Shown here one piece after another: positions 60,601 to 64,000 of a DNA stretch of 64,000 bases. Within the stretch, counting starts at the first letter, position 1, and every line of letters begins with the position of its first letter. The stretch comes from Palsa-1447 sp964414785. Its GTDB lineage: Bacteria; Verrucomicrobiota; Verrucomicrobiia; Opitutales; Opitutaceae. Under the pieces are notes generated by a model, which saw nothing but the letters and a program-made list of their open reading frames with translations, made no database searches and was not told where the DNA came from. Both the position numbers and the translations under genes were made by a program. Location of the stretch: positions 1 to 64,000 of the forward strand of contig CAYPXZ010000012.1 in assembly GCA_964414785.1 (NCBI GenBank). The letters are read 5' to 3'.

Positions 60601-61948
60601 TGAAGGGCAGGTTGGAGGTGGAGCCCAGCGCCTTGGCGAGGTCGAGGCGCCCGCCGGACTGGACCACACCGGACAGCCCCGGGATGGGATCGACCTGGGC
60701 CATCAGGCGGTTGATGAGCTGGCGGTAGGAGTCACTTGGGAAGTGCGCCTTGAGGAGCGCGAGCGCCCCCGCGACCTGGGGCGCGGCCAGCGATGTCCCG
60801 GAGGCCGACGCATAGGCCGTGTCCGAGCCGTTGAACGTCGATATGATCCCGTCGCCCGGCGCGGCAAGGTCGACCGTTCCCGGCCCGTAGTTGGAATAGC
60901 TCGAGAGGGAATCGGTGTTCGTCGTGGCCGCCACGGAGACGATGTTGTCGAGCAGGTAGCCCGCCGGATAGGCATAGCCCGCGTCGGCGTTGACCCCGTC
61001 GTTGCCCGCCGCGACGACGACGATGATGCCGGCCGTCATGGCCTGCTGCAGGGCGTAGTATTCGGCGCTCGAGGGCTGGTCGCTTCCGAAGCTCCCGTTG
61101 ATGATCTGGGCCTTGTGGGAGATCGCGTAGTCGATACAGGCGATCTCGCCCGAGCCCGAGCCGAAGCCGTCGGCGGAGATGAATTTGAGCGCCATCAGCT
61201 GGACGTGCCAGGCCACGCCGGCGATGCCCAAGGCGTTGTTGGTGCTGGCGCCGATGACCCCCGCCACCATCGTGCCGTGGAAGAAGTCGTCGTTCGGGTT
61301 CCCGTTGCCCGGCTCGTTCTGGGGGAACGTGGCGTTGATCCCGTTGACGTCGCCCGAGTAGCCGCCCGCGCCGGGACTCGGGTTCTTCCAGATGTTCGCG
61401 GCCAGGTCCTGGTGCGTGACGCGAATCCCCGAGTCGACGACGGCGACGACGACGCTGCTGGCGTCCTCCTGGATGTCCCAGCCGGCCTCGGCCTTGATGT
61501 CTGCGCCCGCCGTCCCGCTGTTCTGGCCCGTGTTGCTCAGGTTCCACTGCCTCGAGAAGTACGTGTCGTTCGGGACCACGCTGGCCCGGATGATCCGGTC
61601 GGGCTCCACGAAGTCATAGAGTCCGGTGGCCTTAAGCCCCGCGATCTGCGTCCTCACGGGGCGCCCGCCGTCGAACCGCAGGACCTCGAGGCCCGGCAGG
61701 CTCTCGAATCGCCGCTCGAGGAGGACTCCCGCCGCACTCTCGGCGGACTTGACGGCGTCGGGGTCGGCCCCGTCCCGAACCTTGGCCAGCAGCCGGCCGT
61801 TTCGGAAATTCTGGGCGATCTCAACGGCCGAGAACGTCGCGGGCGCGGGGCCGCCAATGAGCGGGGCCCTCCGGGAGTTCTGTGCGTTGAGCCCAGCGGC
61901 GACAACGAGTAGGGAGACGGCGGTGCATGCGAGGAGTCTCGGTTTCAA
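57698..61948 (-). CDS. Large secreted subtilisin-like (S8) protease with PQQ-type beta-propeller and C-terminal repeats
   Basis: About 1416 residues from a TTG at 61946-61948, which gives a good signal peptide (MKPRLLACTAVSLLVVAAGLNA); a GTG at 62008 would add 20 residues. In order: an S8 propeptide-like region (about 35-120), the catalytic domain with D172 (VAVVDSGI), H224 (FHGTMVAG), N316 (AAGND) and S386 (GTSLAAP), two bacterial pre-peptidase C-like beta domains (about 450-720), a PQQ-type propeller (about 720-1020; repeats such as SDGTLYAVN and TNGTVVVGASDG), an Ig-like domain and two about 125-residue repeats (NLSARTQVGTGASILIAGF; NLSVRAPVGTGSGVLIAGF). Probably secreted and surface-bound. 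Confidence 0.9.
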   Translation of the reverse strand: MKPRLLACTAVSLLVVAAGLNAQNSRRAPLIGGPAPATFSAVEIAQNFRNGRLLAKVRDGADPDAVKSAESAAGVLLERRFESLPGLEVLRFDGGRPVRTQIAGLKATGLYDFVEPDRIIRASVVPNDTYFSRQWNLSNTGQNSGTAGADIKAEAGWDIQEDASSVVVAVVDSGIRVTHQDLAANIWKNPSPGAGGYSGDVNGINATFPQNEPGNGNPNDDFFHGTMVAGVIGASTNNALGIAGVAWHVQLMALKFISADGFGSGSGEIACIDYAISHKAQIINGSFGSDQPSSAEYYALQQAMTAGIIVVVAAGNDGVNADAGYAYPAGYLLDNIVSVAATTNTDSLSSYSNYGPGTVDLAAPGDGIISTFNGSDTAYASASGTSLAAPQVAGALALLKAHFPSDSYRQLINRLMAQVDPIPGLSGVVQSGGRLDLAKALGSTSNLPFNDTFANRAKLAGPTIQVRSSNVGATTEAGEPATISGTAAGASLWWTWTAPQSGTYYFDTAGSTFDTVLGVFTGSSVSGLTLVASNDDSSTGTATSHVALSATAGTAYQVEVAGKNGATGIAALRIVAPPPNDAFANAQVVTGDPAIGTFEVRGTTLYGSPEAGEPNPTGVGAGNSVWYRWTAPVSGTFQLAAYSDSLDMVAAVYTGSSVQTLTLLGANNNESGLNMDSLVTFSASAGQTYTFQVDNVGSAGGNFTLMVNDASWQFPTGYGITTTPAVGSDGTVFVASLDGSLYAVNPDGSPKWSFASGGYFDNASPAIGTNGTVVVGASDGTLYAVNSVTGALVWKFAAASQIITSAALGADGTAYVHDDLSLYAVTASGTKKWQSALDGHSYSSPVVGTNGDIYVGTPEGLQVFDANGNLVATVSTPTPIDVTPALDADGTVYVGTVGGDAYAVHPDGTQKWHVSLAFGEGFTCSPVISPSGAVCMASGSGSIYELSPADGSTLATVDLPAGDTLSAPVVAGDGTLYAATSDFSTAYSIYAIDPSSHQARLVASPGYYVFGSLTLANGYLYFGSLDSKLYAFKVGKYPAVTPWPMAHQNPDNTGRASGAGVTVTSVTPSGTTLSGSPLVLNVTASGGAASGTYQPVTFQWTKNGAPISGATSPTYSVASASASDAGSYGLTITSPAGVLGSPAMNVAVSAPNPGRLVNLSARTQVGTGASILIAGFAISGTGTKSVLVRGIGPSLATFGVSNVLANPQLNVNDATHQILSNTTWGGGAALTAAFAQVGAFSLQPNSADSAILAPFTPGTYTALVSGIGGTGVALAEIYDADTGTPSARLKNLSVRAPVGTGSGVLIAGFVISGNVPKTVLIRGIGPALTGFNVAGALQQPILGLYNSSGALIQTDYYWGGEPALASAMSAAGAFALNPGSNDTAMLATLPPGSYTAQVSGANSTTGVGLIEVYEIQ

Positions 61949-62190
61949 GGGCGGGAGGCTGAGGATTTGAAAGGGGGTTTCACCTGGGCCGGGCTGCCTA
62001 ACGAGCACGGGGCACTCGAATGAATGCCACGCGCCCGCAGGGCTTCTGTCACAGATGCTTATCGCATGAAATTACGTAGCAGCAGCGTGTTGCAATTGAA
62101 GTACATGACCCTGGTGGCCAACACGGACGCCGGGGTCGCTTCGAGGGCTCGGAGCGGCGTGGGGGAGCGGTCGTTCACGGGGGCGAGTCG

Positions 62191-62916
62191 TCAATAGGTC
62201 ACCAGGCCGAGGGCGCAGAGCTCGGACGGGCTGTCGATGCGAAACGACGCCGAGGACTCGCTCCCCTCTACGCGGATGCTGACCGCCTCCACGCTCGGGA
62301 GCACCTCGCGCACGAACTGCACCTCCACGACGCGGGGCCGGATGGGAAGCCCCCTCCTCGAAAGCGCCGTCTGGAGGAAGTCGAGGTACGCCGTGTTGTT
62401 CACGTGCCCGTTCCCGTCGAAGTCCGAGAACCGGAGCGTGACCGCGTCGCCGTGCCCGGCCTTCGCCATGGGCTCCAGCCTGTGCTTGTCGAGGTCCGGC
62501 CGGTGGACGCCGGCGTTGCCGGAGGGGAACCGGTCCGCCAGCGGCTTCGGCACCCGCGTCAGGGCCTTCGTCTCGAGGTCGACGTAGAGCCACAGGGAGG
62601 AGGCCGACACGACGAGCTCGTCGCCGCAGTAGAGGCGATAGTCCCTGAATCCCTTGAAGGCCCTGATCCCCGAGGACCATGTCACCAGGCGCACCTCTTC
62701 CTCATGGGCCGGGTACCTTGTGACCGAGGCGGCCACGCGGTTAAGAACCCACGACGCCCTTCGGGAATCCATGGACCGCGCCCCCACGTCGAACTGGTCG
62801 GCATGCTTGATGGCCGCCTCCTGCATGAACCTGAAAAGTCCCCGCAGTGTGATCCTATTCTCGCGGTCGACATCCCAGTAGGAAACCACCGTGTGAAACG
62901 TGTAGTCGTTCTCCAT
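62191..62916 (-). CDS. Acyl-ACP thioesterase
   Basis: A 241-residue protein of the FatA/FatB-like double hot-dog family. It has VSYWDVDRENRITLRGLFRFMQEAAIKHADQFDVG in the N-terminal half. The catalytic loop DFDGNGHVNNTAYLDFLQTAL in the C-terminal half carries the Asp, Asn and His typical of bacterial acyl-ACP thioesterases. It hydrolyses acyl-ACP to release free fatty acid in the cytoplasm. It sits between unrelated genes, apparently as a single unit. Confidence 0.85.
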   Translation of the reverse strand: MENDYTFHTVVSYWDVDRENRITLRGLFRFMQEAAIKHADQFDVGARSMDSRRASWVLNRVAASVTRYPAHEEEVRLVTWSSGIRAFKGFRDYRLYCGDELVVSASSLWLYVDLETKALTRVPKPLADRFPSGNAGVHRPDLDKHRLEPMAKAGHGDAVTLRFSDFDGNGHVNNTAYLDFLQTALSRRGLPIRPRVVEVQFVREVLPSVEAVSIRVEGSESSASFRIDSPSELCALGLVTY

Positions 62917-62965
62917 GGTCCCCGGGAGTCAACCGGACGCGGGGCTCGGGCGCAAGCGGGCCCCA

Positions 62966-63421
62966 TCACGCCGGAACGGCGCGCGCGGCAAGCATGGGCA
63001 GGAAGGCCTTCCGGTACTTCCAGGCCAGGTAGAGCTCGAGGGCCAGGAAGACGACGGCGATCGGCAGGCCGGTCCGTTCAAGGACGCAATGGAACGCCAA
63101 CGAGTTCACGATGAAGGGCGCAAACAGCGCGAGCCCGAGAGGCACGAAGCGGTTCGACACAAGGGATGCGCCCACCGCGAGGTGCGTCGCGCCGATCAGC
63201 TGCATCATGTAACCGCTCTTCACGAGCGCTGCAACGAACCCGGCGGCGCCCTCGGGCATCGGCGTCGTGGGCTGCGGGATGAAGTTCAGGAAGGCGTTCA
63301 GCCCGAAGACAAGGAGCGGCAGGCCCATGAGGAACCGCGCGATCGCGGGGAAATGGCGGGTGAACGACTTCTTCGGCTGCTCCGGGCCTTCGCCCGCGCG
63401 GGGGTTTGATTCTGCATTCAT
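62966..63421 (-). CDS. DoxX-like small membrane protein
   Basis: A 151-residue inner-membrane protein with four helices (ARFLMGLPLLVFGLNAFLNFI, GAAGFVAALVKSGYMMQLIGATHLAVGASLV, FVPLGLALFAPFIVNSLAFHCVL, IAVVFLALELYLAWKY). The pattern is that of DoxX/DoxX-like proteins, whose general function is unclear and may be linked to redox or transport of quinones. A good AAAGG lies seven bases before the ATG at 63419-63421. Single gene, divergent from the sugar-porter gene at the right edge. Confidence 0.7.
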   Translation of the reverse strand: MNAESNPRAGEGPEQPKKSFTRHFPAIARFLMGLPLLVFGLNAFLNFIPQPTTPMPEGAAGFVAALVKSGYMMQLIGATHLAVGASLVSNRFVPLGLALFAPFIVNSLAFHCVLERTGLPIAVVFLALELYLAWKYRKAFLPMLAARAVPA

Positions 63422-63642
63422 GGGTACCTTTATTTTGGAGTCGGGCCGGGACGATCCCCGGCCTGGGTGGGGACCCGTCTGGCCTTGTTCTTCACGCTTG
63501 GCAACGCTCCGTTGGCCGCTGGCTGGGCGCGTCCCACGGTTTTCCGCGGTTTACACCCGCCCCAAGTGGGCCTACTTCAATCCGCAACCCCGTGCGGCCG
63601 ATCCGCGGACATGGCCGCTTCCGACCGTAGCCCTTTCCCTTC

Positions 63643-64000
63643 ATGAAGACCCGCATCTACTGGTGGTCCGTCACCGCCGCCCTCGCCGGATTCCTCTTCG
63701 GCTTCGACACGGTCGTCATCTCCGGCGCGGAGCAGACGATCCAGTCGCTTTGGGGGCTGAGCGCCGCGGTCCACGGCGTGGCCTTGGCCTCGGCCCTCTA
63801 CGGGACCGTGGTCGGCTCGCTCATCGGCAGCTGGCCGACCGACCGGTTCGGGCGGAAGGCGACGCTCATGGCGATCGGCGTCCTCTACCTCGTGTCCGCG
63901 GTCGGGTGCGGCTTTGCCTGGAACGTGGCCTCGTTCATCGCAGCGAGGCTCATCGGGGGCCTTGGCATCGGCATCTCGACCGTGGTGGCGCCGCTCTACA
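63643..64000 (+). CDS. Sugar-porter-family MFS transporter, partial (5' part only)
   Basis: Only the first 119 codons are in the window. They begin MKTRIYWWSVTAALAGFLFGFDTVVISGAEQTI, the classical sugar-porter start with GFLFGFD, continue with the loop DRFGRKATLMAIGV (the R-F-G-R-K signature) and reach RLIGGLGIGISTVVAPLY, the PROSITE-type R-x-G-G-x-G-x-G motif. It should be a proton-coupled hexose or pentose importer. The neighbouring gene is divergent, with a 221-base gap. Confidence 0.85.
   Translation, partial: MKTRIYWWSVTAALAGFLFGFDTVVISGAEQTIQSLWGLSAAVHGVALASALYGTVVGSLIGSWPTDRFGRKATLMAIGVLYLVSAVGCGFAWNVASFIAARLIGGLGIGISTVVAPLY

Noticed and set aside
1..64000. CRISPR arrays, insertion sequences, integrase or phage genes
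   Set aside because: I saw no regularly spaced repeats, no transposase or integrase-like protein and no att-like duplication at gene ends.

Overview
The window is 64 kb of high-GC bacterial chromosome with 44 recognisable protein genes, two of them cut by the edges. There is no rRNA, no tRNA that I could find, no CRISPR array and no transposase. The gene style suggests a Verrucomicrobiota bacterium close to Opitutaceae. The reasons are weak Shine-Dalgarno sites, many secreted carbohydrate-active proteins, Verrucomicrobia-like porins with an N-terminal coiled segment, a GRP-type sugar permease next to a ribokinase, and a secreted protease with duplicated C-terminal adhesion-like modules. That placement is an inference from protein style, not from a marker gene.

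Layout. 1-3.2 kb: a partial AlgE-like porin, a small sulfite-oxidase-fold protein and an OprP-type porin. 4.0-12.5 kb: a compact operon of response regulator, histidine kinase, membrane-fusion lipoprotein, RraA-like protein, RND pump and TolC-like protein, facing an orphan paralogous response regulator (12.5-13.2 kb). 13.6-17.1 kb: two tandem paralogous porins separated by a strong terminator. 17.1-20.9 kb: a GT-C membrane glycosyltransferase overlapping a GT2-methyltransferase fusion. 21.2-26.8 kb: GRP sugar permease, ribokinase, then prpB-prpC-prpD (2-methylcitrate cycle). 26.8-28.8 kb: a secreted GH30-like enzyme.

28.8-34.2 kb is the most distinctive block. It is a copper nitrite-reductase island: YwiC-like membrane protein, a NirK with a fused C-terminal cytochrome c, NirV-like SUMF1 protein, SCO1-type copper chaperone, DUF2249 protein, cupin and a Crp/Fnr regulator. 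Two perfect TTGA-N6-TCAA boxes sit in front of the first two genes at near -41.5 spacing to plausible -10 elements, and the linked regulator carries the E-x-x-S-R recognition helix expected to read them. This looks like a self-contained, DNR/NnrR-like controlled nitrite-reduction regulon. No NO or N2O reductase is present in the window.

34.2-48.2 kb is mainly polysaccharide and sugar metabolism: a secreted unknown, a small secreted unknown, a six-hairpin glycosidase-like protein, a DUF2721 membrane protein, a Gfo/Idh/MocA oxidoreductase, HutI imidazolonepropionase, a GH94 phosphorylase followed by a GPH-family transporter, and a large secreted barrel-like protein. 48.4-55.0 kb holds a HAD phosphatase and a five-gene peptide ABC transporter whose permeases resemble YejB/YejE but whose ATPases are two separate Opp/Dpp-like proteins. 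55.3-64 kb holds an SGNH hydrolase, a TPM-domain protein, DeoC, a large subtilisin-like protease with a PQQ-type propeller, an acyl-ACP thioesterase, a DoxX-like protein and the start of a sugar-porter MFS gene.

The genes suggest a heterotroph that takes up oligosaccharides, (deoxy)ribose and peptides, oxidises propionyl-CoA through methylcitrate and can reduce nitrite when oxygen is low. Start codons were chosen from signal peptides, homology and spacing, and several remain uncertain, as noted in the entries.
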